Source of the DNA: Virgibacillus sp. LDC-1
GTDB lineage: Bacteria > Bacillota > Bacilli > Bacillales > Amphibacillaceae
Direction of reading: 5' to 3'
NCBI RefSeq assembly: GCF_030137545.1
Contig: NZ_JARUVL010000010.1
Location: forward strand, 1 to 64,000
Length of the DNA: 64,000 nucleotides
Part shown: piece by piece, positions 1 to 12,431 of the stretch
How the letters are laid out: every line of letters begins with the position of its first letter
Numbering within the stretch: position 1 is the stretch's first letter
The notes under the pieces: model-generated
Seen by the model: the letters and a program-made list of their open reading frames with translations, nothing else
What the model was told of the DNA's origin: nothing
The model's database searches: none
Program-made: the position numbers and the translations under genes

Positions 1-93
1 ATTGATTACTACAATAATAAACGGATTAAAGAAAAATTGACTGGAATGAGTCCAGTTGAATACCGGAAACAAACCAGCCAATTATCTGCTTAA
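1..93 (+). CDS. IS3-family transposase (OrfB), C-terminal fragment
   Basis: The reading frame is open from base 1 and encodes the final 30 residues of a DDE transposase of the IS3 family, ending in a TAA stop. The segment YYNNKRIKEKLTGMSPVEYR is the typical IS3/IS150 OrfB carboxy end, lying just after the catalytic core that would be left of the window. The enzyme would carry out copy-out/paste-in transposition of its own element. The start and the catalytic residues are outside the window, so activity cannot be assessed. Confidence 0.85.
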   Translation: MDYYNNKRIKEKLTGMSPVEYRKQTSQLSA

Positions 94-124
94 TAATTTA
101 GTCTAACTTTATGGGTTCAGTACA
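1..124 (+). mobile_element. Right end of an IS3-family insertion sequence
   Basis: The window opens inside an insertion sequence. The last part of its transposase occupies the first 93 bases and is followed by a stretch (about 99-124, GTCTAACTTTATGGGTTCAG then TACA) of the kind seen at the ends of IS3/IS150-type elements, which normally finish in CA. Only the 3' end is visible, so whether the element is intact, and its target duplication, cannot be judged. The exact right boundary is an inference from the terminal-repeat-like sequence. Confidence 0.7.
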
Positions 125-163
125 TCGAAAAAATTCGATTGCCCTTTTTTCTCATTCCTTTCT

Positions 164-1030
164 TTAATGCGATAAAAAAGTTTCTTTCGTTAATAAGGAT
201 ATAAATTCATGAACTTGTGGAAGATCACGGATCCCTTCTTGAAAGCATACCCAGGAATCACGCGTAACCTTCTTCCCTGCTAGCATTAATGGAATGTGTG
301 GATATTCTTCTTTCATGGAATCAGAAACACTTTCTGGTAATACTGCCATGCCAATTCCTTGCTTCATAAATTGCTTACACGTCTCTATTTGATCTACTCG
401 GATTGTTTTCAACGGTTTAATATCGTGTTGATGATGATACAACCAATTGTCCACAAGCTCGTGCATACTATCGTCACTCTTAAATGCGATTAATGGTCTT
501 TCCTTCAACTTCCCTAATGGAAACGGTTCTGTATCAAAAATATATAGTGGATCCTGAAACAGACGGATACATGTACTTTCCTTTAACTTATCTCCGCGAA
601 TAATACAAACATGAAAATCTTTATGATTTTTTCGAATATCCTCACTAATTCCTGTTACTAAATCAATTGTTACATTTGGATAAAGAGCTGTGTACTCTCC
701 TAGAATAGCGGGTAAAAAACGCTGACTAATTAATGAAGAACACGCAATGGATAATGTTCCTTGAACTTCACTACTCGAACTAGCAAGTTTATTCACAATC
801 GCCCTTTCGCCATCGATAACTTGTTTAGCATGCTGAAGAATTAACTCGCCTGCTGGGGTCAAAATAAGTCGTTTCGGAGATCGAATAAAAATAGCTTGTC
901 CAAAGTATGCTTCAATATATTTTAATCGTTGTGTTACAGCAGGCTGTGAAATAAGAATCGCCTTTGCTGTACCACGGATCGTTCCAATTTCCTGCAGCTT
1001 TAACAATAGTTCATAGTCTTCTATTTTCAT
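164..1030 (-). CDS. LysR-family transcriptional regulator
   Basis: A 288-residue protein of usual LysR length. An N-terminal winged helix-turn-helix covers about residues 1-60, with the recognition region around ISQPAVTQRLKYIE and the following wing segment IRSPKRLILTPAG. The rest (about 90-280) is the periplasmic-binding-protein-like effector domain, for example GTLSIACSSLISQRFLPAIL. A GGTGGTGAG ribosome-binding site precedes the ATG. It is divergent from the methyltransferase at 1132, the classic arrangement in which a LysR protein controls its neighbour and itself. The AT-rich imperfect palindrome ATAATAAATTATTAT at 1045-1059 could be an operator, but this is weak. The ligand is unknown; I do not recognise a specific orthologue. 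Lying beside an insertion sequence end, it is probably accessory. Confidence 0.88.
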   Translation of the reverse strand: MKIEDYELLLKLQEIGTIRGTAKAILISQPAVTQRLKYIEAYFGQAIFIRSPKRLILTPAGELILQHAKQVIDGERAIVNKLASSSSEVQGTLSIACSSLISQRFLPAILGEYTALYPNVTIDLVTGISEDIRKNHKDFHVCIIRGDKLKESTCIRLFQDPLYIFDTEPFPLGKLKERPLIAFKSDDSMHELVDNWLYHHQHDIKPLKTIRVDQIETCKQFMKQGIGMAVLPESVSDSMKEEYPHIPLMLAGKKVTRDSWVCFQEGIRDLPQVHEFISLLTKETFLSH

Positions 1031-1131
1031 CTTCTCACCACCATATAATAAATTATTATCACTTTCTATTATATATTAGTATTTTACTTATTGCACAACT
1101 GTTTTTAAACTAAGAATGAGAAAGGAATAAC

Positions 1132-1926
1132 ATGGAGAGAAGGGATAGCGTGGATAATAGTAAACTGACGGAAACGATATTTGCTAGAAATACAGAAGAA
1201 TATATTACTAGTAGTACGCATGCAAACGAAAAGGACTTGAAAACAATTATAGAATGGCTCAAGCCAGCTTCGAACATGGTATGCTTAGATATTGCTACTG
1301 GGGGTGGTCATGTTGCAAAACAGCTGGCAATGCATACAAAACATGTTATTGCTTTAGACGTTACGCGGGAAATGCTTTTTGCAGCAGCAAAGCATCTAGA
1401 AGACCAGTCAAACATTCTTTATTGTGTTGCAGACGCAGAACAGCTACCGTTTTTGGACAGTCAATTTGATATTGTCACATGTCGTATTGCCGCACATCAT
1501 TTTTCCAATCCGAATCAATTTATATTAGAAGTTGCTCGGGTGCTAAAACCAAACGGAAAATTCCTGTTAATTGACAATGTTGCTCCTGAGGATACAAAAC
1601 TAGATATATTTTATAATACGTTTGAAAAAATACGTGACAAGAGCCATGTTAAAGCACATAACGTTTCGAAATGGAGAGGCTTCATCCAACAAAATAAGCT
1701 GCAAATTCACAAAGAACATACTCGTAAGAAAACATTGCCCTATAATGAATGGATAGCACGAGCTGGACTAGCGGAAGATGTAAAGAAGAAGCTAGAAGAC
1801 TATTTGCTAGCAGCACCAGCTGCATATCGAAGTTATTTTCAAATCCAAATGAAAAACAATTCCATTGATTCTATATCTATCGACGAATGGATGACATTGT
1901 GTATAAAAGAAAATCCCGATTCCTAA
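1132..1926 (+). CDS. Class I SAM-dependent methyltransferase (UbiE/YcgJ-like)
   Basis: A 264-residue protein with the class I methyltransferase fold. Motif I, CLDIATGGGHVAKQL, lies near residues 50-64, the acidic strand-2 end is ALDVT near residue 76, and a DAEQLPF motif near residues 102-108 matches the UbiE/COQ5 and YcgJ-like group; the RVLKPNGKFLLID segment follows. The substrate is unknown, since such enzymes methylate many small molecules. Two starts are possible: ATG 1132 (with AGAAAGG upstream) and an in-frame GTG at 1150 preceded by the stronger GAGAAGGGA; the longer one is reported. It is divergent from a LysR gene and convergent with pyrE. Confidence 0.85.
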   Translation: MERRDSVDNSKLTETIFARNTEEYITSSTHANEKDLKTIIEWLKPASNMVCLDIATGGGHVAKQLAMHTKHVIALDVTREMLFAAAKHLEDQSNILYCVADAEQLPFLDSQFDIVTCRIAAHHFSNPNQFILEVARVLKPNGKFLLIDNVAPEDTKLDIFYNTFEKIRDKSHVKAHNVSKWRGFIQQNKLQIHKEHTRKKTLPYNEWIARAGLAEDVKKKLEDYLLAAPAAYRSYFQIQMKNNSIDSISIDEWMTLCIKENPDS

Positions 1927-1936
1927 AAGAAATTAT

Positions 1937-1966
1937 CCCATCTAGTTTTATCTTCAACTAGATGGG
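1937..1966. terminator. Convergent hairpin between methyltransferase and pyrE
   Basis: CCCATCTAGTT and AACTAGATGGG form an 11-bp stem with an 8-base loop. It sits between two convergent genes. Neither side has a clean run of T, although the minus-strand tail (ATAATTTCTTTT) is T-rich, so it could serve as the pyr operon terminator. Confidence 0.55.
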
Positions 1967-2008
1967 GCCTTATACATAATTCTTTATGATTGTTGCAATG
2001 TGCAACGA

Positions 2009-2612
2009 CTATAATGCTTGTCGCCATTCGAATAATTTCTGCTTTTGATGACGATTAAACTCTCCTCTTGCCTCCATCATCGAAACAAGCTGATCAAAGC
2101 TTGTTATCGTTTGAAGGGGAAGCTGTAATGCAGAAAAGCGCTCAGTAGCTACTTGAAGCCCATATGTAAAAATAGCTAGAACACCAATCACCTCTACTCC
2201 AGCTCGCTGCAATACTTGCGCAGTTTCAATCGCAGATCCACCTGTTGAGATTAAATCTTCGATCACAATAGCCTTTTGTCCAGGGGTGATTCGCCCTTCT
2301 ACTTGATTTCCTTTCCCATGTCCCTTCGGCTTTGACCTTACATATACCATCGGAAGATCTAATCGATCTGCTAACCAAGCCGCATGTGGAATACCTGCTG
2401 TAGCACAGCCAGCAATAATATCAGGCTTTACATTCATTTCAACAATCATATGTTCAAATGCATCCGTAATTTTCTTACGAATAGCAGGATAAGACATGGT
2501 AAGTCGATTATCACAATAAATCGGCGACTGAATCCCTGAGGTCCACGTAAAATATGATTCTGCGTTTATTTGAATTGCTTTGATCTGCAATAAATCTTGT
2601 GCTAATTCCCAT

Positions 2613-2623
<11 letters not shown>
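2009..2623 (-). CDS. pyrE: Orotate phosphoribosyltransferase
   Basis: Transfers the phosphoribosyl group of PRPP to orotate, giving orotidine 5'-monophosphate, the fifth step of UMP synthesis. The 204-residue protein carries the type I phosphoribosyltransferase PRPP loop AIVIEDLISTGGSA at about 118-131, the flexible catalytic loop region RSKPKGHGKG at about 96-105 and the substrate segment FTWTSGIQSPIYCDNR near 25-40. The start codon follows GGAGTGGAATA and overlaps the end of pyrF by 11 bases, so the two are translationally linked. It is the last gene of the pyr operon. Confidence 0.97.
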
Positions 2624-4980
<2,357 letters not shown>

Positions 4981-5098
4981 CTCTTTACACAGCCTCTTTA
5001 TTCGTTATAGAAATCAATTTATTATCCCTTTAATATAGTACGTTGCAGTCCACATGAAAAAACGTTTCGGATCGGAAAGCGTCCCATCTGAAGCTTTA
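4981..5098 (-). other. pyrC-pyrK gap where carAB usually lies
   Basis: The other junctions between pyrB and pyrE overlap or abut, but pyrC and pyrK are separated by 118 bases. I see no carbamoyl-phosphate synthase sequence and no clear promoter in it. A short minus-strand frame through it ends at a TGA without resembling the CarB C-terminus that I can recall. It marks the place where carA and carB are found in the B. subtilis type of operon. Confidence 0.5.
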
Positions 5099-6379
5099 TC
5101 ATCGAGTGGACGCTTTAAAAACAATGTTCCCTTCAACGATTGTTAACGTAGGTTGACCTTGCACCTTCCAGCCATGAAATGGGGTGTTTTTTCCCTTCGA
5201 AAAAAATTGAGCTCGGTCAATTAAAGACACTTCTTCTATATCTACTACGGTCATATCCGCGACAGCTCCTTCTTCGAGCTTGCCGTACGGAAGGTTAAAT
5301 ACAAGAGCAGGCTTTATCGTTAGCCATTCTACCAATTGCTGTAAGGTTACTTGCTTTGTTTTTACAAGATACGTATAAAGCAACGGAAAAGCTGTTTCGA
5401 GTCCAACGATTCCAAATGGAGAATCGAGCATTCCTTTTGCTTTTTCATCAGTAGCATGTGGGGCATGATCCGTTGCAATAAAATCAATTGTCCCATCAAG
5501 TAGACCTTCTAATAAGGCTTGTTGGTCTGCTTTACTTCGAAGGGGTGGATTCATTTTAAAATTTGTATCTTTTGTAATGATTGCCGTTTCATTTAATAGA
5601 AGATGATGTGGTGTAACCTCCGCAGTTACATGGATCCCTGCTTTTTTTGCATCTCGAATGACACGAACAGATTCCTTTGAACTAACATGGCAAACATGAT
5701 AATGACATCCTGTTGCTTCTGCTAATAATACGTCTCTTGCAATTTGTACGGATTCACTTAGTTGCGGAATTCCCGGTAGCTCTAATCGCTCACTAACAAG
5801 CCCATCATGCACAACGCCACCATACACAATGGAGTTATCCTCACAATGGGCAACAATCGCTTTTCCACAAGCAGCCGCTTCCTTCATCGCACGTAGCATT
5901 ACATCCGCTGTTTGAATCCCAATCCCATCGTCTGTGAAGGCAAAGGCCCCTTCCTCAGCAACTGCTCTAATTTTTGTTAGTTTTTCACCTTGCAAACCTT
6001 CCGTAATTGCTGCATATGGAAGCACCCGAACGCATGCCTTTTCTTTTATTTTTTTTTGTAAAGACCGTATTTGTTCTACATTATCTGGAACAGGATTTGT
6101 ATTAGGCATCGCACAAACGGTTGTAAAACCACCTCGTGCTGCTGCTTTTGTACCTGTTTCAATTGATTCTTTATGCTCGCCACCCGGCTCACGCAAATGA
6201 ATATGAACATCAATAAAACCTGGCAACAATAGCTGGTTATCGCAATCGATGACTTGATCTACTTGTGAATGAAGCGCTCCGCCAATCGAAATAATTCGAT
6301 CGTCTTCAATTAATACCTCACAGTTTTCCGTTGTATTATCCGGCAATAAACGCTTGGCGTTCTTTAGCAGCATGCGCAT
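5099..6379 (-). CDS. pyrC: Dihydroorotase
   Basis: Cyclises carbamoyl aspartate to dihydroorotate. The 426-residue protein is a type I (class I) amidohydrolase: the metal motif DVHIHLREPGG is near residues 58-68, metal-ligand histidines lie in HCEDN and CHVSS, and the catalytic DHAPH occurs near residues 304-308. The start at 6379 has GGGGG seven bases upstream and lies inside the end of pyrB, giving a 44-base overlap. A second ATG two codons on is possible. It sits between pyrB and the carAB-less gap. Confidence 0.97.
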   Translation of the reverse strand: MRMLLKNAKRLLPDNTTENCEVLIEDDRIISIGGALHSQVDQVIDCDNQLLLPGFIDVHIHLREPGGEHKESIETGTKAAARGGFTTVCAMPNTNPVPDNVEQIRSLQKKIKEKACVRVLPYAAITEGLQGEKLTKIRAVAEEGAFAFTDDGIGIQTADVMLRAMKEAAACGKAIVAHCEDNSIVYGGVVHDGLVSERLELPGIPQLSESVQIARDVLLAEATGCHYHVCHVSSKESVRVIRDAKKAGIHVTAEVTPHHLLLNETAIITKDTNFKMNPPLRSKADQQALLEGLLDGTIDFIATDHAPHATDEKAKGMLDSPFGIVGLETAFPLLYTYLVKTKQVTLQQLVEWLTIKPALVFNLPYGKLEEGAVADMTVVDIEEVSLIDRAQFFSKGKNTPFHGWKVQGQPTLTIVEGNIVFKASTR

Positions 6380-7259
6380 TGGTAATCCCCCATCCTTCTA
6401 ATAAGTGTGTTATTACAGCCATCCTGGCATAAACCCCATTCTCCATTTGCTTAAAAATTCTTGAGCGATTACATTCTACTAAGGATTCATCTATTTCAAC
6501 TCCTCTGTTCACTGGAGCGGGATGCATAATGATAGCATTCGGTTTCATTTTACGTTCACGTGCTTTTGTCATTCCATAATGCGCTAAATAGTTTTGTAAT
6601 TCTTTTTTATTTGCATGACGCTCATGCTGGACACGAAGTAGCATAATCACATCACAGCGTTCAACTGCTTCATCAATCGTTAAGGCTGGAATTTCTAAAC
6701 AAGGATCTTCAAATCCAGGTGCAGCACTAATGAATACATTCGCCCCTAACCTTTGCAAGGCTTGCGCATTGGAATGTGCAACTCTACTGTGCTTAATGTC
6801 GCCAACAATTGCGATATTCAAGTTTGAAAAATCTCCAAACTCTTGATAGATTGTTAGTAAATCAAGCAAGCATTGCGTAGGATGCTCTTTCGTTCCAGCA
6901 CCTGCATTAATAACTGGAATTGCCATTTTATCCGCGAGCCCTTCTATCCAATTATCATCATGATGACGAATAACGAGAAGATTTGCTCCAATCGCCTCAA
7001 ACGTTTTCGCTGTATCGTACAATGATTCTCCTTTTTTTATACTAGACGTATCTGCATGAAAATCGATGACTTCCATTCCTAATTTTTTCTGGGAAACGAT
7101 AAAGCTCATGCTCGTTCTCGTACTCGGTTCAAAAAATAAATTCGCAGCAAATAAAGGAGTATCTATTTTTCTTTCATTTTTCCGATGCTGTTCTGCACTT
7201 TCTAATAACGACATGATTTCCCCCACAGATAATTGATCTAATGAAATAAAATGTTTCAT
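6336..7259 (-). CDS. pyrB: Aspartate carbamoyltransferase, catalytic subunit
   Basis: Joins carbamoyl phosphate to aspartate, the committed pyrimidine step. The carbamoyl-phosphate loop FEPSTRTSMSF is near residues 43-53 of the chosen start, HPTQ lies in the middle and the aspartate-binding region near HPAPVNRGVEI. No regulatory PyrI-type subunit is seen, as expected for Bacillaceae. The frame is open further upstream, but AAGGAGGAAGCT directly before the ATG at 7259 and the usual MKH-type N-terminus decide the start, giving 307 residues. Its expression should depend on the PyrR attenuator at 7324-7420. Confidence 0.97.
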   Translation of the reverse strand: MKHFISLDQLSVGEIMSLLESAEQHRKNERKIDTPLFAANLFFEPSTRTSMSFIVSQKKLGMEVIDFHADTSSIKKGESLYDTAKTFEAIGANLLVIRHHDDNWIEGLADKMAIPVINAGAGTKEHPTQCLLDLLTIYQEFGDFSNLNIAIVGDIKHSRVAHSNAQALQRLGANVFISAAPGFEDPCLEIPALTIDEAVERCDVIMLLRVQHERHANKKELQNYLAHYGMTKARERKMKPNAIIMHPAPVNRGVEIDESLVECNRSRIFKQMENGVYARMAVITHLLEGWGITNAHAAKERQAFIAG

Positions 7260-7323
7260 AGCTTCCTCCTTAACAATAGTATGAAATTTCATCCCACAAT
7301 CCTATTGGTCTTTGTTCAGCTCC

Positions 7324-7420
7324 ATAAAAAAACTCTTTGCGAATTTTAGTCGCAAAGAGATGAACGTATCCTTATCTAGCAATACGTAAGCTGTGCGACC
7401 TTGTAAATCTCGCTGGATTT
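7324..7420 (-). promoter_or_regulatory. PyrR-dependent attenuator between pyrR and pyrB
   Basis: On the minus strand the sequence AATCCAGCGAGATTT (7405-7419) matches the PyrR binding-loop pattern (UCCNGNGAG core). About 45 bases later comes a terminator: CTCTTTGCGA/TCGCAAAGAG (7333-7359), a 10-bp stem followed by seven T. PyrR bound to UMP or UTP is known to favour the terminator in Bacillus. B. subtilis has such sites before pyrR, before pyrP and before pyrB; here one junction site remains because pyrP is absent. Confidence 0.85.
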
Positions 7421-7440
7421 TCTTAAAGGTCTTTCGATAT

Positions 7441-8084
<644 letters not shown>

Positions 8085-8111
8085 ATATTAAAGGTTCGAT
8101 TCATTGTTATT

Positions 8112-8140
8112 ATTATTCCAAACTCTACAACCGTTGTCAA
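8112..8140 (-). promoter_or_regulatory. Sigma-A promoter of the pyr operon
   Basis: On the minus strand, TTGACA (8135-8140), a 17-base spacer and AATAAT (8112-8117) form a near-consensus sigma-A promoter placed just upstream of the PyrR leader. The -35 box overlaps the last codons of the upstream rluD-like gene. Confidence 0.8.
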
Positions 8141-9045
8141 TACATATTCTTCATATCGTCTAATAATTGGTTAAAATATGCTGGAGCATCGACTTCAAAT
8201 CGCATCCTCTCTCCAGTTCTAGGATGCTGGAAGCCGAGCACCTTGGCGTGAAGTGCTTGGCCGTTGATTTGCAAGGTTTTTCGTGGTCCATACTTTAAGT
8301 CTCCAACGAGTGGATAACCTATATACCGCATATGCACCCGAATTTGATGGGTTCTTCCTGTTTCAAGCTGACACTCAATATGTGTAAATTTTTCAAATCG
8401 ATGGATGACCCGAAAATGGGTAACTGCTTGTTTTCCCTTATCTACAATTCCCATTCTTTGACGATCATTCGGATCTCTGCCAATTGGGGCATCAATCTTT
8501 CCGTGTTCATGATGAATAACCCCATGAACAAGGGCTTCATATTTGCGTTCCATTTGTTTATCCGCTAATTGCTCTGCTAAATGAATATGTGCCTGATCAT
8601 TTTTTGCTACAACAAGTAAGCCACTTGTATCTTTATCAATTCGATGAACGATTCCAGGCCGTTCGACTCCGTTAATCCCCGATAAGTCATCACAATGAGC
8701 CAATAACGCATGAACGAGTGTACCAGTTTGATGACCAGCGGATGGATGAACTACCATACCCTTTGGCTTATTTACAACTAATAAATCACTATCCTCATAC
8801 ATAATATCTAATGGGATGCTTTCTGGCTCTAAATTCAAAGGAACTGTTTCTGGAATTTGCCACTGAATAACATCCCCTGATTGGCATTTATAATTCGGTT
8901 TGACAATCTCTTCATTCACTGTAACATTTCCGTCTGTAATCCAAGCTTTAATTTGTGAACGTGATATTTCTGGGTTTATCGACGACATTAATTTATCAAT
9001 TCTTGTTTTTGCCTCCGTATCGGCGACAACATGCTGAAAGCTCAT
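8137..9045 (-). CDS. ylyB: RluD/YlyB-family 23S rRNA pseudouridine synthase
   Basis: Isomerises uridine to pseudouridine in large-subunit rRNA. An N-terminal S4 RNA-binding domain (about residues 14-70, with [17 protein letters not shown]) is followed by the RsuA/RluA catalytic domain; the motif [15 protein letters not shown] near residue 134 holds the catalytic aspartate, and [12 protein letters not shown] is the family's second signature. The 302-residue length fits. Position between lspA and pyrR is that of B. subtilis ylyB; exact target uridines are not deducible. It overlaps lspA by four bases and its end contains the pyr promoter -35 box. Confidence 0.93.
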   Translation of the reverse strand: MSFQHVVADTEAKTRIDKLMSSINPEISRSQIKAWITDGNVTVNEEIVKPNYKCQSGDVIQWQIPETVPLNLEPESIPLDIMYEDSDLLVVNKPKGMVVHPSAGHQTGTLVHALLAHCDDLSGINGVERPGIVHRIDKDTSGLLVVAKNDQAHIHLAEQLADKQMERKYEALVHGVIHHEHGKIDAPIGRDPNDRQRMGIVDKGKQAVTHFRVIHRFEKFTHIECQLETGRTHQIRVHMRYIGYPLVGDLKYGPRKTLQINGQALHAKVLGFQHPRTGERMRFEVDAPAYFNQLLDDMKNMY

Positions 9046-9515
9046 TTAGCTGTTCCTTTCCGTTGTTTCTTTTCGTCTATTATTGTAGCAATAATTACCA
9101 TTCCTACGCCAACGACTAATGCTGCATCGGCAACATTAAAAATTGGGTAGTCATAATTAAATAGGATAAAATCAAAAAAATCGACAACCTCTTTCCGAAA
9201 CAAACGATCAATAAAATTACCTATTGCTCCGCCTAAAATAAAACTCAGCGCAATTGCTAGTAACTTACTTTCTCTTGCAAACTTCTGAAGGTAATAAACT
9301 ACTGCTATAACGACAATAATCGTAATGATATAAAAGAATACCATCTGGTCTTGTAAGATTCCCCATGCTGCTCCTTTATTTCGGTGGGAGGTAAGATAAA
9401 AGAAACCATCAATAATCGGTATTTGTTCATACAACTCCATATTTTTTACAACAAGCCATTTTGTAAACTGGTCAACGGCAATTATGCTTGCTGCAATAAG
9501 GTAATACCATATCAT
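9042..9515 (-). CDS. lspA: Lipoprotein signal peptidase (signal peptidase II)
   Basis: Aspartic membrane protease that cleaves signal peptides of diacylglyceryl-modified prolipoproteins. Four hydrophobic segments are visible, with the conserved DQFTKW near the N-terminus, GAIGNFIDR (first catalytic aspartate) and VADAALVVG (second catalytic aspartate). The start at 9515 follows GGAGGATGGCGC and gives 157 residues, close to the usual size; the open frame continues 33 codons upstream but that part does not look like the family and lies across a hairpin. CtaC of this window, with its lipobox, is a probable substrate. Confidence 0.95.
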   Translation of the reverse strand: MIWYYLIAASIIAVDQFTKWLVVKNMELYEQIPIIDGFFYLTSHRNKGAAWGILQDQMVFFYIITIIVVIAVVYYLQKFARESKLLAIALSFILGGAIGNFIDRLFRKEVVDFFDFILFNYDYPIFNVADAALVVGVGMVIIATIIDEKKQRKGTAK

Positions 9516-9575
9516 GCGCCATCCTCCGTTATATTCAATTTGTACATCGTTTCGAATCATCTGTGTCATATTAAA

Positions 9576-9624
9576 AGGCTGTCCGCAATGGATTTGTTTA
9601 TGCACCTTTTCCATGGGACAGCCT
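9576..9624 (-). terminator. Hairpin between ileS and lspA
   Basis: AGGCTGTCC (9576-9584) and GGACAGCCT (9616-9624) form a nine-pair stem, with a second inner ATGGA/TCCAT pairing in the long loop. On the minus strand it is followed by TTTAATAT. It lies where B. subtilis has the small gene ylyA; it may be a weak terminator or processing site after ileS. Confidence 0.5.
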
Positions 9625-9641
9625 AGTAGCTTACACCGTAA

Positions 9642-12401
9642 TTAAGACGAATAATTTGTTTTTACGATATCCGCACAACGCGTACAAAGGGTTGGATGCT
9701 CCTGATCTTTTCCAACTGTATTGGAAGCAACCCAGCAACGTTCACATTTTTCTCCAGTATGCTTTTGAACTACAATATCAACATAGCGGAAAGGTTTCGC
9801 ATTTTCATCCTTCTCTACAATTTCTGCCTCTGACACGATAAATAATTGGTGTAGATTCGGAATCGACAATAAGATGTCTTTCGTTTCTTCGTCTTTTGGC
9901 ACAAGCGTAATTTTTGCCTCTAACGATTTCCCGATAACCTTTTCATTCCTTGCTTCCTCTAGCGCTTTAAGCACATCGTCACGAACGAGCATGAAGTGGT
10001 TCCATTTTGTTTCCTCTTGAACGTCGAACTGTGCAATCTTTCTTGGCTCTGGAATATCAGTTAGCTGAACACTTTCTTCCGTAACACCTGGAATATACTC
10101 CCATACCTCATCAGCAGTATGTGGAATTATTGGTGTCAACAGCTTCACTAATGTTGTTAAAATTTCATAATAACCGGTTTGAATACTTCTTCTTCTATGA
10201 TTGTCTTTTGCTTCAATGTATAATACATCCTTCGCAAAGTCTAAATAGAAGGAGCTTAAATCATCCGCACAGAAGTTATGGATGCGATGAAAGATTGGCG
10301 AATATTCAAATGCATCATAGCTTGCACGCACATCTTTTACTAGCTGCTGTAATCGATAGATCATAAAACGATCTACTTCCTCTAGGTTTTCCTCTGCTAC
10401 ACGATCTGTCTTCGGATCAAAATCTGCTAAATTTGCAAGCATAAAGCGGAAGGTATTTCTAATTTTACGATAAGCCTCCGATGTTTGCTTTAAAATATCG
10501 TCCGAAATTCTAACGTCAGCCTGATAATCAACGGAAGCAACCCACAAGCGTAAAATATCGGCACCAAGCTGCTTTAGAACCTTAGATGGCAAAATCACAT
10601 TTCCTAATGACTTACTCATCTTACGGCCATCTCCATCCATAACAAATCCGTGGCTTACTACATTTTTGTAAGGTGCCTTACCGGTAACAGCAACTGCAGT
10701 TGATAAGGATGAATTAAACCAACCACGATATTGGTCACTTCCTTCTAAATACAAGTCTGCAGGTCGCTGATGATCGTCTCGTCCTTCAAGAACTGCCTCA
10801 TGCGATGAACCCGAATCAAACCATACGTCCATAATATCGGTTTCTTTCGTGAATTTTCCGTTCGGACTATGCTCCGATGTAAATCCATCTGGAAGTAATG
10901 CTTCTGCCTCTTTTTCAAACCATATATTAGATCCATGCTCTTTAAACAATTGAGAAACATGATTGATGGTTTCATCCGTAATTATTGGTGTTCCATCCTC
11001 GCCATAAAAGACAGGAATCGGAACCCCCCACGTACGTTGACGAGAAATACACCAATCCTCCCGATCACGGACCATATTATAGAGACGTGTTTCTCCCCAT
11101 GCAGGATACCAATTTACTTTTTTAATTTCATCTAAAATATTTTGACGAAAATCCTTAATCGATGCAAACCATTGCGATGTTGCTCGGAAAATCGTCGGTT
11201 TTTTTGTTCTCCAGTCATGTGGATAAGAGTGTGTAATAAATGAAAGCTTTAGAAGCGCTCCGACCTCTTCTAATTTTTCCGTAATTGGTTTATTCGCTTG
11301 ATCATAAAATAATCCTTCAAAGCCAGGAGCTTCATTTGTCATAACTCCTTTTTCATCAACAGGACACAATGCATCGATACCATAGCGCTTCGACACGTAA
11401 AAATCATCTTCCCCATGACCAGGTGCAGTGTGTACACAGCCAGTACCAGCATCTGTTGTCACATGATCTCCTAGCATCACAAGTGAATCACGATCATAAA
11501 ACGGATGCTTGGCAACAACTTTATCTGCCTGTTTTCCGACAAACGTGCGAATCGTTTCGCTGTTTTCCCAGCCTAATTCTTCAGCAACTGTTTCCAATAA
11601 TTCTGTAGCTACGACAAAATGATTAGCACCCACCTTCACAACCGAATATTCAAGCTCCGGATGTAAGCTAATTCCTAAATTCGCTGGAATAGTCCAAGGT
11701 GTTGTCGTCCAAATAATAATTTTTTCTCCGTTCTTCAATACATCATTTCCTTCTTTTACATCAAACGCGACATAAATGGAAGGAGATCGCTTATCTTGAT
11801 ATTCAATTTCTGCCTCTGCTAAAGCAGATTCAGATGATGGTGACCAATAAACAGGCTTTAATCCTTTATAGATATAGCCTCTTTTAGCCATTTCACCAAA
11901 TACTTTAATTTGAGCTGCCTCATAATCCTTTGTTAATGTAATGTAAGGATTATCCCAATCACCACGAACACCGAGTTGCTTAAATTGAATCCGTTGATTA
12001 TCAATTTGGTTCATTGCATAGTCAGCACATTTTTGTCTAAACGCTGCAATACTCATTTTTTTACGATCGACTTTTTTATTTTTTGTTAAAGCAGCTTCAA
12101 TCGGTAGTCCGTGCGTATCCCACCCAGGGACATATGGCGCTTGAAAACCCGTCATTGATTTATAACGAACGATAAAATCCTTTAATATTTTGTTTAAGGC
12201 ATGACCAATGTGCAGATCTCCATTCGCATATGGGGGACCATCATGCAAAATAAATAACGGTCTTCCTTTTGTTCGTTCTTGAACCTTTTCATATAAGTTG
12301 TTTGCTTCCCATTCTTGTTGCCTTAATGGTTCTTTATTCGGTAAATTTCCACGCATCGGAAAATCTGTCTTAGGCATAAGTAATGTTTCTTTATAATCCA
12401 T
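9642..12401 (-). CDS. ileS: Isoleucyl-tRNA synthetase
   Basis: Charges tRNA-Ile with isoleucine and edits misactivated valine. It is a class I synthetase of about 919 residues. The ATP-binding HIGH motif is in [16 protein letters not shown] near residues 59-74; the editing domain includes [23 protein letters not shown] is the second class I signature near residues 595-604; and the C-terminal zinc site is CERCW...CTRC. The second of two adjacent ATG codons (12401) is preferred for its spacing from GGAGG and by similarity to known N-termini. It is controlled by the T-box leader immediately upstream. This is the bacterial-type (not mupirocin-resistant eukaryotic-like) form as judged by the motifs. 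Confidence 0.97.
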   Translation of the reverse strand: MDYKETLLMPKTDFPMRGNLPNKEPLRQQEWEANNLYEKVQERTKGRPLFILHDGPPYANGDLHIGHALNKILKDFIVRYKSMTGFQAPYVPGWDTHGLPIEAALTKNKKVDRKKMSIAAFRQKCADYAMNQIDNQRIQFKQLGVRGDWDNPYITLTKDYEAAQIKVFGEMAKRGYIYKGLKPVYWSPSSESALAEAEIEYQDKRSPSIYVAFDVKEGNDVLKNGEKIIIWTTTPWTIPANLGISLHPELEYSVVKVGANHFVVATELLETVAEELGWENSETIRTFVGKQADKVVAKHPFYDRDSLVMLGDHVTTDAGTGCVHTAPGHGEDDFYVSKRYGIDALCPVDEKGVMTNEAPGFEGLFYDQANKPITEKLEEVGALLKLSFITHSYPHDWRTKKPTIFRATSQWFASIKDFRQNILDEIKKVNWYPAWGETRLYNMVRDREDWCISRQRTWGVPIPVFYGEDGTPIITDETINHVSQLFKEHGSNIWFEKEAEALLPDGFTSEHSPNGKFTKETDIMDVWFDSGSSHEAVLEGRDDHQRPADLYLEGSDQYRGWFNSSLSTAVAVTGKAPYKNVVSHGFVMDGDGRKMSKSLGNVILPSKVLKQLGADILRLWVASVDYQADVRISDDILKQTSEAYRKIRNTFRFMLANLADFDPKTDRVAEENLEEVDRFMIYRLQQLVKDVRASYDAFEYSPIFHRIHNFCADDLSSFYLDFAKDVLYIEAKDNHRRRSIQTGYYEILTTLVKLLTPIIPHTADEVWEYIPGVTEESVQLTDIPEPRKIAQFDVQEETKWNHFMLVRDDVLKALEEARNEKVIGKSLEAKITLVPKDEETKDILLSIPNLHQLFIVSEAEIVEKDENAKPFRYVDIVVQKHTGEKCERCWVASNTVGKDQEHPTLCTRCADIVKTNYSS

Positions 12402-12431
12402 CATAATTTCCTCCTATAGTCCAAAATAATA

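Noticed and set aside
4985-5098. Short minus-strand frame in the pyrC-pyrK gap as a carB remnant
   Set aside because: The translated stretch does not resemble any CarB region that I can recognise, so it is not called a pseudogene.
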